Part shown: positions 1-6,300 of the stretch, one piece after another
Position numbering within the stretch: position 1 is the stretch's first letter
How the letters are laid out: each line of letters begins with the position of its first letter
DNA from: DATKCN01 sp035513175
GTDB lineage: Bacteria > Chloroflexota > Chloroflexia > Thermomicrobiales > CFX8
Direction of reading: 5' to 3'
Assembly (NCBI GenBank): GCA_035513175.1
Contig: DATKCN010000038.1
Coordinates: 1-15,941, forward strand
DNA length: 15,941 bases
Notes under the pieces: model-generated
Database searches by the model: none
What the model saw: the letters and a program-made list of their open reading frames with translations, nothing else
What the model was told of the DNA's origin: nothing
Made by a program: the position numbers and the translations under genes

Positions 1-779
1 GCGCCATCCGGCGACCAGGCCAGCCCGCCCCCGGCGCGGGGATAGGCGACGCCCCCGCCATGGGTGACGCGGCGTGGCGTGACGTCGTCCAGCGCCACGA
101 GCCACAGGTCAGAGTCGTCGCCGAACCACGGCTCCTGCCCGGTGGTCGCGATAACGGCAATCGTCGAGCCGTCGGGCGACCAGCACGGGTCGTCGCTGAC
201 GATCAGGCCGGTCGTGAGCTGGCGGTGTTCGCGGCCCTCGTGCGAGACGAGCCACAGGTCGTCGTTGTTGCGCTGCCCGGAGCGCGAAGACACGTAGGCG
301 ATCCAGCGGCCGTCCGGGGACCAGATCGGCGCCCAGCGGGGCTCGTCGAGCGGGTTCGTGCGCTCCGTCAGCTGCGTCGCGGCTCCGCCCGCGGTTGGCG
401 CGCGCCAGACATCGATGTGCCCGGCGCGGTCAGAGAGGAACGCGACCGCCTCGCCGTCCGGCGCGCAGCGCGGGGCGCGGTCGGACGGGCCGCTGGTGAC
501 GTTCCGCAGCGTGCCGCTGTCGACGTCCACGGCGGCGATGACCGTTCCCGACTCGGCCCGGCGGGCGAACAGCACCTCGCGCCCGCTGGTCCAGTCGATT
601 GGACCCAGCATCGCGCCGCTCGCCAGCTTGCGCGCGTGCTGGCCGGCGGCGTCGGCGGCCCACACCTCCCAGCCGTCGCCGTCGTCCCACAGCCAGGCGA
701 GCGCGGCGGCGTCGCGCGACCAGGCGGGCACGGCGGGGGTCGGGATGTCCGCGATCAGCGAGCGGGCGGCGTCAACCAT
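1..779 (-). CDS. S9-type peptidase, N-terminal beta-propeller part (partial, runs off left edge)
   Basis: The minus-strand frame is open from the ATG at 779 to the window edge (259 complete codons). It contains PD40/TolB-like propeller blades: the motif WSPDG with following hydrophobic strands occurs three times (WSPDGRWIAYVSSR, WSPDGSTIAVIA, WSPDG at the edge), plus the variant CAPDGEAVAFLSDR. Such blades form the N-terminal propeller of S9 prolyl-oligopeptidase/acylaminoacyl-peptidase proteins, whose alpha/beta-hydrolase domain would lie beyond the edge. A stand-alone TolB-like protein is possible because no catalytic domain is visible. The start is supported by an in-frame TGA four codons upstream and GGAG 4 nt before the ATG. 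No signal peptide is visible, suggesting a cytoplasmic enzyme. It follows the aldolase gene by 27 nt on the same strand, so the two are probably cotranscribed. Confidence 0.8.
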   Translation of the reverse strand, partial: MVDAARSLIADIPTPAVPAWSRDAAALAWLWDDGDGWEVWAADAAGQHARKLASGAMLGPIDWTSGREVLFARRAESGTVIAAVDVDSGTLRNVTSGPSDRAPRCAPDGEAVAFLSDRAGHIDVWRAPTAGGAATQLTERTNPLDEPRWAPIWSPDGRWIAYVSSRSGQRNNDDLWLVSHEGREHRQLTTGLIVSDDPCWSPDGSTIAVIATTGQEPWFGDDSDLWLVALDDVTPRRVTHGGGVAYPRAGGGLAWSPDG

Positions 780-806
780 GCGGCTCCATCACAGGTGGCA
801 GGCATC

Positions 807-1571
807 CTAGCTTTCGCGTAGTCCCAGCGTCTGAACCCCGGCGCGGGCGCCGCCCATCAGGAAGCCGGAGTCGCTGCCGGCCGTCAGGTAGCGGAAGCCC
901 TGCTCGGCGCGACGGAGGGCGTCTGGTGGGCTGAAGGCAGCGAAGCCCGGGATCTTGCCGGTGTTCACACATGCTTCCAACACGCGCTCGATGGCGCGGG
1001 CATGGCGGTCATCGTTGGCGGCGTTGCTGGGATGAATGCCCATCGACAGCGCCAGGTCGGCCGGCCCCAGCCAGCAGCCGTCGACGCCCGGCGTGGCCAT
1101 GATCGCCTCGGCGTTCTCGACCGCCTGGATGCTCTCGATCTGCACGGCCACGAACAGCTCGTCATCGATGCGGCTGGCGTAGTCGGCGCCATGACGGTTG
1201 GCCGCGCCCCAACCCCACGAGCGGGAGCCGGTGGGAGGCAGGCGGCAGGCGTCCGCCGCCCGCCTGGCGTCGTCTGGCGTGTGCACCAGCGGGACGATAA
1301 TGCCCATTGAGCCCTCGTCGAGCAGCCGCCCGATCAGGGTGTAGTCGTTGCGGGCCACGCGCGCCATCGGCACGGCGCCGCCGGCCGCGATGGCGATGAA
1401 CGCCAGCGTGACCGAATCCGGCCCCCAGGAGCCGTGCTGCGTGTCCACGAACGCGAAGTCGATGCCCGTCCCTGCGAGCATCTCCGCCGCGATCGGCGAT
1501 CCCAGCCCCAGCGAGTAGCCATAGGCGGGCTTGCCCGCCAGCATTTTCGCCTTTGCGGTATTGGCTTTCAT
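807..1571 (-). CDS. HpcH/HpaI family aldolase (class II, metal-dependent)
   Basis: The 254-aa product matches the HpcH/HpaI (2,4-dihydroxyhept-2-ene-1,7-dioate / 4-hydroxy-2-oxovalerate-type) aldolase fold over its full length. This family cleaves or forms C-C bonds between pyruvate and an aldehyde using a divalent metal. By alignment to HpaI, catalytic His46 lies in DTQHG, pyruvate-binding Arg71 in MARV, and the metal ligands Glu146 (QIES) and Asp172 (GPADL) are present; LDEGSMGIIVPLV and YPP/RG-like LPPTGSRSWG are also in place. The usual RG is RS here. An in-frame start exists at 1613, but the ATG at 1571 fits the family N-terminus and has GAGGA 6 nt upstream. The peptidase gene follows downstream. 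The substrate cannot be read from the sequence; aromatic-acid or sugar-acid catabolism is typical of the family. Confidence 0.92.
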   Translation of the reverse strand: MKANTAKAKMLAGKPAYGYSLGLGSPIAAEMLAGTGIDFAFVDTQHGSWGPDSVTLAFIAIAAGGAVPMARVARNDYTLIGRLLDEGSMGIIVPLVHTPDDARRAADACRLPPTGSRSWGWGAANRHGADYASRIDDELFVAVQIESIQAVENAEAIMATPGVDGCWLGPADLALSMGIHPSNAANDDRHARAIERVLEACVNTGKIPGFAAFSPPDALRRAEQGFRYLTAGSDSGFLMGGARAGVQTLGLRES

Positions 1572-1719
1572 GCGTCTTCCTCTTCCCCTCGCAGGCCGGC
1601 GCGCGCAGGCCATGAGCGTTCACTATACTCGCACTCCCTGGGTTCTGGTGACCCTGCCCGTGCGCGATGGCAAGCAGGGCAACCAGCCGCGAGTCGAAGG
1701 ACGAACGGAGGCACGACTG

Positions 1720-1992
1720 ATGTCAGGCGGGATAGCGCGGTTGAGCGAGGTGGACGGGCTGGGATCGCCGGACGAGTCGGTGCGCGAGCGGCTCGTGTTC
1801 CTCGAATCGATGGGATACGTGGTCAACCCGGAAAACTTCGGCGGAGACCTGACGCTGACGCACCGTGGCATCGGACAGGGCGTCACCGAGCTTCACCGGC
1901 TCGCCGAGCGTTACCATGTGTCCGAACTTGGCATGCGCATGGCGCTGTCCGACGCCGTCACTGAGGGGCTCCCGGGGGAGCAGCCTGGCTAG
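1720..1992 (+). CDS. Conserved-looking small hypothetical protein upstream of ADP-ribosylglycohydrolase
   Basis: The gene encodes a 90-aa acidic soluble protein that I do not recognise. It has no membrane segment or signal peptide. The middle (ESMGYVVNPENFGGDLTLT) looks like short beta strands, and the second half (about residues 45-82) is predicted to be helical. The frame extends upstream to 1531, but that part overlaps the divergent aldolase gene. The ATG at 1720 is preceded by GGAGG with 8 nt spacing, so I chose it. It ends 12 nt before the ADP-ribosylglycohydrolase start, and the two are almost certainly one transcript. It could be a partner or regulator of that enzyme; this rests on adjacency only. 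Confidence 0.75.
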   Translation: MSGGIARLSEVDGLGSPDESVRERLVFLESMGYVVNPENFGGDLTLTHRGIGQGVTELHRLAERYHVSELGMRMALSDAVTEGLPGEQPG

Positions 1993-2004
1993 CCGGAGGA
2001 CGCA

Positions 2005-2937
2005 ATGGCAATCAACGTCGACGCGCTGCGCGACCGCTACCGTGGGGCGCTGCTGGCGTCGGCGGCCGGGGACGCGCTGGGCGCGACGCTGGAGTTTCTG
2101 TCCCGGGAGGATGTCCGCGAGCGGCACGGCGTGCTGCGGGACATCACCGGCGGCGGCTGGCTGAACCTGAGGCCGGGCGAGGTGACCGACGACACGCAGA
2201 TGGCCTGCTGCATCGCGCATTCGATCGTCGATGCGGGGCGATTCGACGCGGACGACGTCGCGGAGCGCTTCGTCGCGTGGTTCCGCTCGAACCCGCCTGA
2301 CATCGGCAACACAACCCGGCACGCGCTGGCGCAGCTCGACCGGGGCGTGCCATGGCGGGAGGCGGGCTGGCAGACGCATCTGGCGCTGCGCCCGCGCGAC
2401 GCATCCAACGGCTCCGTCATGCGCGCCGCGCCGGTCGCGTTGCTCGCGCGCGGCGACGCTGGGGCGAACGCGAGGCACTCGGCCGACTCCTCCCGCATCA
2501 CCCACGCAAACCCGCTGTGCGTCGCATCGTGCGTGGCCCTGAACGCCGCCATCGCAGCGCTGCTCGACGACCCGCACGCTGACCCGGTAGCCGCCGCGCT
2601 GGACGCGACCGGCCACGCTGAGGTCCGGGACTCCCTGGCAGGCGTCAGGTCGCAGGCAGCGGAGACGCTCGACGCGAGCGGCTACGTGCTGGCGACGTTG
2701 CAGTCGGCGTTGTGGGCGGTGACGGCACACGACAATCTGGAGCAGGCCGTCATCGCGGCGGTTAACCTGGGGCAGGACGCCGACACCACCGGCGCCGTGG
2801 CGGGGGCGCTCGCCGGGGCGCGCTGGGGGCTGTCCGCCATGCCGCCTCGCTGGCTCGCCGTGCTCGACCGCCAGGAGGAGCTCATCGCGCTCGCGGATGG
2901 GCTGCTGGCGCTGTCGCTCGCCCGTCGGAGCGATTGA
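2005..2937 (+). CDS. ADP-ribosylglycohydrolase family protein (DraG/ARH-like)
   Basis: The 310-aa product carries the full DraG/ARH signature. GALLASAAGDALGA is at residues 14-27, TDDTQM (binuclear Mg/Mn ligands) at 61-66, NGSVMRAAP at 135-143, THANP at 166-170 and GQDADTTGAVAGALAGA at 256-272. This family hydrolyses ADP-ribose from modified Arg or Ser residues, or from small molecules. DraG proper reactivates dinitrogenase reductase, but no nif context is visible here, so a general de-ADP-ribosylation or nucleotide-metabolite role is more likely. GGAGG precedes the ATG by 5 nt. It is translated directly after the 90-aa upstream gene and ends 8 nt from the convergent acetyltransferase gene. 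Confidence 0.95.
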   Translation: MAINVDALRDRYRGALLASAAGDALGATLEFLSREDVRERHGVLRDITGGGWLNLRPGEVTDDTQMACCIAHSIVDAGRFDADDVAERFVAWFRSNPPDIGNTTRHALAQLDRGVPWREAGWQTHLALRPRDASNGSVMRAAPVALLARGDAGANARHSADSSRITHANPLCVASCVALNAAIAALLDDPHADPVAAALDATGHAEVRDSLAGVRSQAAETLDASGYVLATLQSALWAVTAHDNLEQAVIAAVNLGQDADTTGAVAGALAGARWGLSAMPPRWLAVLDRQEELIALADGLLALSLARRSD

Positions 2938-2945
2938 CGCGTTGT

Positions 2946-3554
2946 TCAATCTCCGGCGTCGCGTTGCGCGCGCGGCGCCACGTGATGCGGGGCGAAGCGC
3001 TCGTACATCAGAATGACGGCGTCCTTGGAGGGATCGGTCGGGTGCCGCCACATCTCCTCGCCGGTAGGCGTGAAGCCGTTGGAGCGGGCAACCGCGTGAG
3101 ACGCCATGTTGGGAATGTCGACCCCGAGGTGCAGGCACCGCAGACCGAGCGCCGCGAACGCCCAGTCGCACAGCAGCCTGACCGCGCGGTGGGCCATCCT
3201 GCGACCCCGCCCGGCCGAGCCGATCCAGTAGCCGACCTCCGCGTCGAGGCGATCCGGATAGATGTGCAGCAGGCTCGCCGTTCCGGCCAGCATGGGCGGG
3301 TGGCCGTTAACTTCGTCGAGGATCGCAAAGCGCGCCGCCGTCGCGTCGTTCCACGTCGCCGTCGCGTCCACGATCAGCCGCCGCGCCGCCTCCTGCGTGA
3401 ACGGCCATTCAATGGAGGTGTAGAGCCCGATGTCCTCGGATTGACCGGCAATCCACAGAGCGTCCACGTCATCCGGCAACAGGGGACGCAGGAGCAGCGT
3501 GCCATCTCGCAGATTCGTGGTATCCCCCGGCGGGAGGTGAAACGCGTCGCGCAT
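2946..3554 (-). CDS. GNAT family N-acetyltransferase (RimJ/RimL-like)
   Basis: The 202-aa protein has the RimJ/RimL-type GNAT arrangement: N-terminal strand LLLRPLLPDDVDAL, then AEVGYWIG, the acetyl-CoA pyrophosphate loop GRGRRMAHRAV, and motif B with N-MASHAVARSNGF. It should transfer an acetyl group from acetyl-CoA to an amine such as a protein N-terminus or small molecule; the acceptor is unknown. The frame opens at 3608, but the ATG at 3554 gives the family-like N-terminus and has AAGGG about 6 nt upstream. The stop of the recombinase gene lies 63 nt upstream on the same strand, so this gene may be read from the same promoter. Its end faces the ADP-ribosylglycohydrolase with 8 nt between them. 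Confidence 0.88.
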   Translation of the reverse strand: MRDAFHLPPGDTTNLRDGTLLLRPLLPDDVDALWIAGQSEDIGLYTSIEWPFTQEAARRLIVDATATWNDATAARFAILDEVNGHPPMLAGTASLLHIYPDRLDAEVGYWIGSAGRGRRMAHRAVRLLCDWAFAALGLRCLHLGVDIPNMASHAVARSNGFTPTGEEMWRHPTDPSKDAVILMYERFAPHHVAPRAQRDAGD

Positions 3555-3617
3555 AGGAACCCTTCGCTCATAACGTGCCCGGCTCCACGGCGACGCGGAC
3601 CATGCCACCGGCGGACG

Positions 3618-4586
3618 TCAGTTGTTGACGGGCGGGGCGGCCAGCTTGATGTAGCGGCGGACGCTCATGCGGTTGCGGGGATCGTCGGCCAGGCCTAGCA
3701 GCGCGAGCAGGTGGCCGTCGTCCGCGCCATCGCGGGCGCGCTCGACGGCGTAGGTGTCGCGCAGCGTCTGCGGCGTGACGCGTTTGGAGATTCCGGCGGC
3801 GCGGGCCACTCGCTCGGTCATCTTGTTGACCGACTGCGGCAGCATCTCGAACAGCACGTCGCCGGGGCGGAACTCACTCTCGAACGCGAGAAAGAGCGGC
3901 TCAAGCTCCGGCGACGCCGCCAGCTTGCGCTCCTTGCCGCGCCAGCGCGGATTGTCATAAAACACGTAGACCAGCGGCTCGTCGCGATCCCCGAAGTCGA
4001 TGTAGTCGCGGCGTAGTTGCAGCACCTCACCCCGCGACAGGCCCAGCCGCAGCATGAGCCAGACGATCAGGCCAGAGCGGGGAGAATCGGCGACCGCCGC
4101 GTCCAGCATCGCCTGCTGCTCTGCCTCGAACAGCGGGCGCGGCGTCTTGAGCGGGATGTGATCCGGGTAGAACGACTCGGTCGGGTCATGCTCGATCAGC
4201 TTCACCGTGTGGATGAGCCACTTGAACAGCCCGCTGACCGACGTCAACCGGCGCTTGCGGGTCGACGGGTTGTGACTCTCGCCGAGGTAATGGGCGACAT
4301 CGCGTGACGTCACCTCGTCGATCGGCTTTGGGCCGACCGTCCGCTCCAGAAACGACAGATCGTAGAGATAGGACTCGACGGTGTTGCGCGGGTGCTGCGA
4401 CTGCTCCAGAAAGCGCCGGTACCAGTAACGGGCGACCGGCAATGGCGAGCCAGGACCGAGCGCGCCGACCGCGCCAATGCGCGGCGCATAGCTGCCGCGC
4501 GCGGTGACCTCGAACAGTGGTGGCTGCGCGGCAGGATCTGGCGGGTCGTCCTGGCGCGGTTGGTCGTGGTAAGCCTGATCCGTCAC
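3618..4586 (-). CDS. Tyrosine recombinase/integrase family protein with non-canonical catalytic residues
   Basis: The 322-aa product has a Xer/phage-integrase layout: a disordered N-terminus (1-45), a SAM-like core-binding domain (about 50-145, RNTVESYLYDLSFLE) and a catalytic domain (about 150-315). The expected R-K-H-R-H/W-Y set is partly altered. The first Arg position reads LGLSRGE (Ser184, with Arg185 next). Lys218/Lys221 are present. The HxxR box is QTLR (Gln273, Arg276), the LGH box is LGL (Leu299), and the nucleophile is probably Tyr312 in RRYIKL. The start is GTG, with GAGGAG 6 nt upstream. The promoter contains a LexA-type box. The protein may be a slow or specialised recombinase, or one that only binds DNA. 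It lies upstream of the acetyltransferase gene on the same strand. Confidence 0.88.
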   Translation of the reverse strand: MTDQAYHDQPRQDDPPDPAAQPPLFEVTARGSYAPRIGAVGALGPGSPLPVARYWYRRFLEQSQHPRNTVESYLYDLSFLERTVGPKPIDEVTSRDVAHYLGESHNPSTRKRRLTSVSGLFKWLIHTVKLIEHDPTESFYPDHIPLKTPRPLFEAEQQAMLDAAVADSPRSGLIVWLMLRLGLSRGEVLQLRRDYIDFGDRDEPLVYVFYDNPRWRGKERKLAASPELEPLFLAFESEFRPGDVLFEMLPQSVNKMTERVARAAGISKRVTPQTLRDTYAVERARDGADDGHLLALLGLADDPRNRMSVRRYIKLAAPPVNN

Positions 4587-4606
4587 GCTCGGCTCCTCAA
4601 GCGACT

Positions 4607-4621
4607 CCGCTACAGTAGCGG
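4607..4621. promoter_or_regulatory. Perfect palindrome overlapping the recombinase -10
   Basis: CCGCTAC and GTAGCGG form 7-bp inverted arms around a single A. The palindrome covers the putative -10 and shares one base with the LexA-type box. A 1-nt centre is too tight for a stable RNA hairpin, so a protein-binding operator is more likely, perhaps for the recombinase itself. Confidence 0.4.
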
Positions 4622-4641
4622 AACATACGTTCTATTGTCAA
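4612..4641 (-). promoter_or_regulatory. Sigma70-type promoter of the recombinase gene
   Basis: On the minus strand a perfect -35 TTGACA (4636-4641) is followed after 18 bp by TACTGT (4612-4617), a weak -10 with T, A and final T conserved. It lies 26 nt from the GTG start, leaving a short leader with a good ribosome binding site. The match is by eye; no transcript evidence is available. Confidence 0.6.
4621..4632. promoter_or_regulatory. LexA-type (SOS) operator, GAAC-N4-GTTC
   Basis: GAACATACGTTC is an exact match to the GAAC-N4-GTTC core and fits the Gram-positive-type LexA consensus CGAACRNRYGTTYG in its central 12 bases. It sits wholly inside the spacer between the -35 and -10 of the recombinase promoter, where a repressor would block RNA polymerase. 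This predicts induction by DNA damage if the host LexA uses this motif. Confidence 0.65.
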
Positions 4642-5416
4642 TGGCCGCGGCCGCTTGTGGGTTCTACCCGGAAACTGTGGTTGCCGGGTTGTCAACGAAG
4701 TGAGCGACCGCTACGGTCATGGGTGAACGTGCCACCATGACAGGACGGATGTCGCTCGTGGAGCTAACCGTGCCACTGACGGTGACGGTTGCCGACGGGC
4801 TCGTCAGCCGCACCTGGATGTGGGGGTCGGAGGCCGTGACCCGCCGCTGGAGGAGGACCACGGGGAGTCTCCCAACGGCTGGCGGCAGGTGCAGCACTTC
4901 AACAAGGACTTCTGTGAAGACTCGGGCCTCCTTGACAGCGGGCTTTACTGTGGGAATGAGGCGCCGGGCCAGATCGTCCTCAGCTCTTGCGAAGGAGGCT
5001 GGAACTGCTGCTATCACCCCGGAAGCGGATATTTGCGCGCTGCTGTCCCCCGGGATTTCTCCCATGCAGATCAGTCAATGGCGCCGTGATGGACTGCTAT
5101 GAGGAGGCAGTCGCTGCCGAGACCTGCGCCGCGGTTCTCGGCCCAGCTCAAGCACTGATTGGATTCTGCCGCTCGGGTAACTGATTTGGACTACGACATG
5201 ATGTTCGCGTTTTGCCGTATCACGGGCCGCACAACGACGGTAGCCTGGCCAGCCACGCGCCCGGGGTCGCCGATACGCGCCGTTGAAGCCTCGCCAACCG
5301 TTATGGTGTTGATCGTATAACCGAACAGCCACATTCCCGATTGTAGTGACATCGGACCAGCGCGTCATGACATGCAAGGCGGGCTTGTGGAGATATTCGG
5401 TTCCCTCGAACGCGTG
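4642..5416. other. Gene-poor stretch with no convincing CDS
   Basis: About 775 bp carry no gene I can support. Three overlapping frames compete: minus 4664-5065 (133 aa), plus 4719-5102 (127 aa) and plus 4820-5089 (GTG start, 89 aa). None has a clear ribosome binding site or recognisable domain, and they contain codons that are rare in neighbouring genes (ATA, AGA, GTA, CTT). The 4820 frame has fairly high third-position GC and a Cys-rich stretch (CEDSGLLDSGLYCGN, then EGGWNCC). The plus frame at 4719 ends in ISPMQISQWRRDGLL, loosely like a helix-turn-helix. It could be a decayed gene or mobile-element remnant. A weak dyad, GACCG-CTA-CGGTC, lies at 4706-4718. Nothing is seen in 5103-5371. Confidence 0.5.
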
Positions 5417-6244
5417 ATGAGCGATCTCTACCCGTACCGTTATGCAATCGCGGCAACGTCCATCGTCGCCGTGGCGCTTGTCGCAGTCCTGGCATGGCGG
5501 CGCGGCTGGCATCTCATCGCGCGGCGGCATCCGAAAGCGACGCTGATAACGGCCATCGTCGCGCTGGCCATCGCCATCCCGCTGGGCAATTACCTGCTGT
5601 CGCCGCTCTGGACACGCACGACACTTGAGGAACAGAGCCCTCTCGCGCTGCTGACCTCCGGCAGCGCGGCACAGGCAGCCACAAGCACTCCTACACGGCT
5701 CGCTTCCACGCCACCTGCAATGGCGCTGGCCGCGACCCCCACTCCAGCGCCAGCGGCTCCGACGACCATCGCGCCGACGGAGCCTTCTGGTGGCAGAGCA
5801 ACGACGACCGACGAGCCCACGACCGTACCCGCCCAGCCCACGGAAGCCCCACCGCCGGAGCCGACCGCGACCGAGGTCCCTCCCACACCGGAGCCGGTCG
5901 CCTTCGCGCCGCACGTCACGCTTTCAGGCCAGTTCCACGGCGCGGACGACTTCCACTTCGGGCAGGGGACAGCCTTGATCATTGAGGTTGAGCCTGGCCG
6001 CTATGTGCTGCGCTTCGAGGAGTTCTCAGTGCGCAATGGTCCCGACCTGTACGTCTATCTCTCGACCAACCCGGACGGCGCCAGCGCCAATGACTACAAC
6101 ATCGGCGCCCTGAAAGCCACCGACGGCTCGTTCAACTACGACATCCCTCCGGATGTCGACATCTCCATCTACCGCTCCGTCATAATCTGGTGCGAGCCCT
6201 TCGCCGTCCTGTTCGCCACCGCGCCGTTGTTTCCCGTGGAGTGA
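5417..6244 (+). CDS. Membrane-anchored DM13 domain protein
   Basis: The 275-aa product has two membrane helices (about residues 9-27 and 41-64) separated by the basic loop RRGWHLIARRHPK. This implies both ends are outside. A Thr/Pro/Ala-rich linker follows (about 85-165), then a C-terminal DM13 domain (about 168-272). DM13 hallmarks are LSGQFHG, YVLRFEEF, NGPDLYVYLS, the IGALKATDGSFNYDIP segment and SVIIWCEPFAVLFATAPL with the conserved Cys259. DM13 is a small extracytoplasmic domain proposed to act in redox or electron-transfer steps on cell-surface substrates. The start is uncertain: the frame is open from ATG 5372 (290 aa), no strong ribosome binding site precedes either ATG, and 5417 places the first helix at the usual distance. 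The DmpA gene starts 56 nt downstream. Confidence 0.88.
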   Translation: MSDLYPYRYAIAATSIVAVALVAVLAWRRGWHLIARRHPKATLITAIVALAIAIPLGNYLLSPLWTRTTLEEQSPLALLTSGSAAQAATSTPTRLASTPPAMALAATPTPAPAAPTTIAPTEPSGGRATTTDEPTTVPAQPTEAPPPEPTATEVPPTPEPVAFAPHVTLSGQFHGADDFHFGQGTALIIEVEPGRYVLRFEEFSVRNGPDLYVYLSTNPDGASANDYNIGALKATDGSFNYDIPPDVDISIYRSVIIWCEPFAVLFATAPLFPVE

Positions 6245-6256
6245 GGGCCGAGGCCC
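6245..6256 (+). other. Small GC hairpin directly after the DM13 stop codon
   Basis: GGGC and GCCC arms around CGAG start at the base after TGA. There is no T-tract, so it is not a normal intrinsic terminator. It may only stabilise the transcript end. Confidence 0.3.
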
Positions 6257-6280
6257 GGTGGTGGAGTTCGGTACCATACG

Positions 6281-6296
6281 CCTCCTGTAAAGGAGG
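6281..6296 (+). promoter_or_regulatory. Shine-Dalgarno-sequestering hairpin before the DmpA gene
   Basis: CCTCCT (6281-6286), GTAA (6287-6290) and AGGAGG (6291-6296) form a perfect 6-bp stem closed by a GNRA-type tetraloop in RNA. The 3' arm is the ribosome binding site itself, 4 nt before the ATG at 6301. Folding would hide it, so translation could depend on temperature, on a bound factor or on the preceding ribosome. The structure was seen by eye, not by folding software. Confidence 0.55.
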
Positions 6297-6300
6297 GAAC

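Noticed and set aside
1622..1629. TATACT/TATAGT as -10 boxes for the divergent genes at 1571 and 1720
   Set aside because: No acceptable -35 is found at 16-18 bp on either strand, so the promoter call would rest on one hexamer.
1723..3171. A 482-aa minus-strand open frame
   Set aside because: It lies antisense to the small gene and the ADP-ribosylglycohydrolase, has Arg/Val/Pro-rich low-information sequence and no motif. It is a shadow of GC-rich coding.
3651..3657. GTAGCGG copy as a second recombinase site
   Set aside because: It simply encodes Arg-Tyr of the active-site region on the minus strand, and CCGCTAC is common in this GC-rich sequence (for example at 2032-2040).
4719..5102. Possible IS3-type OrfA remnant (ending ISPMQISQWRRDGLL)
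   Set aside because: The similarity to a transposase helix-turn-helix is a few residues only. No OrfB, inverted repeats or target duplications were found.
5075..5914. A 279-aa minus-strand frame covering part of the gene-poor gap
   Set aside because: Most of it mirrors the Thr/Pro linker of the DM13 gene; it is Arg/Gly-rich without recognisable domains.
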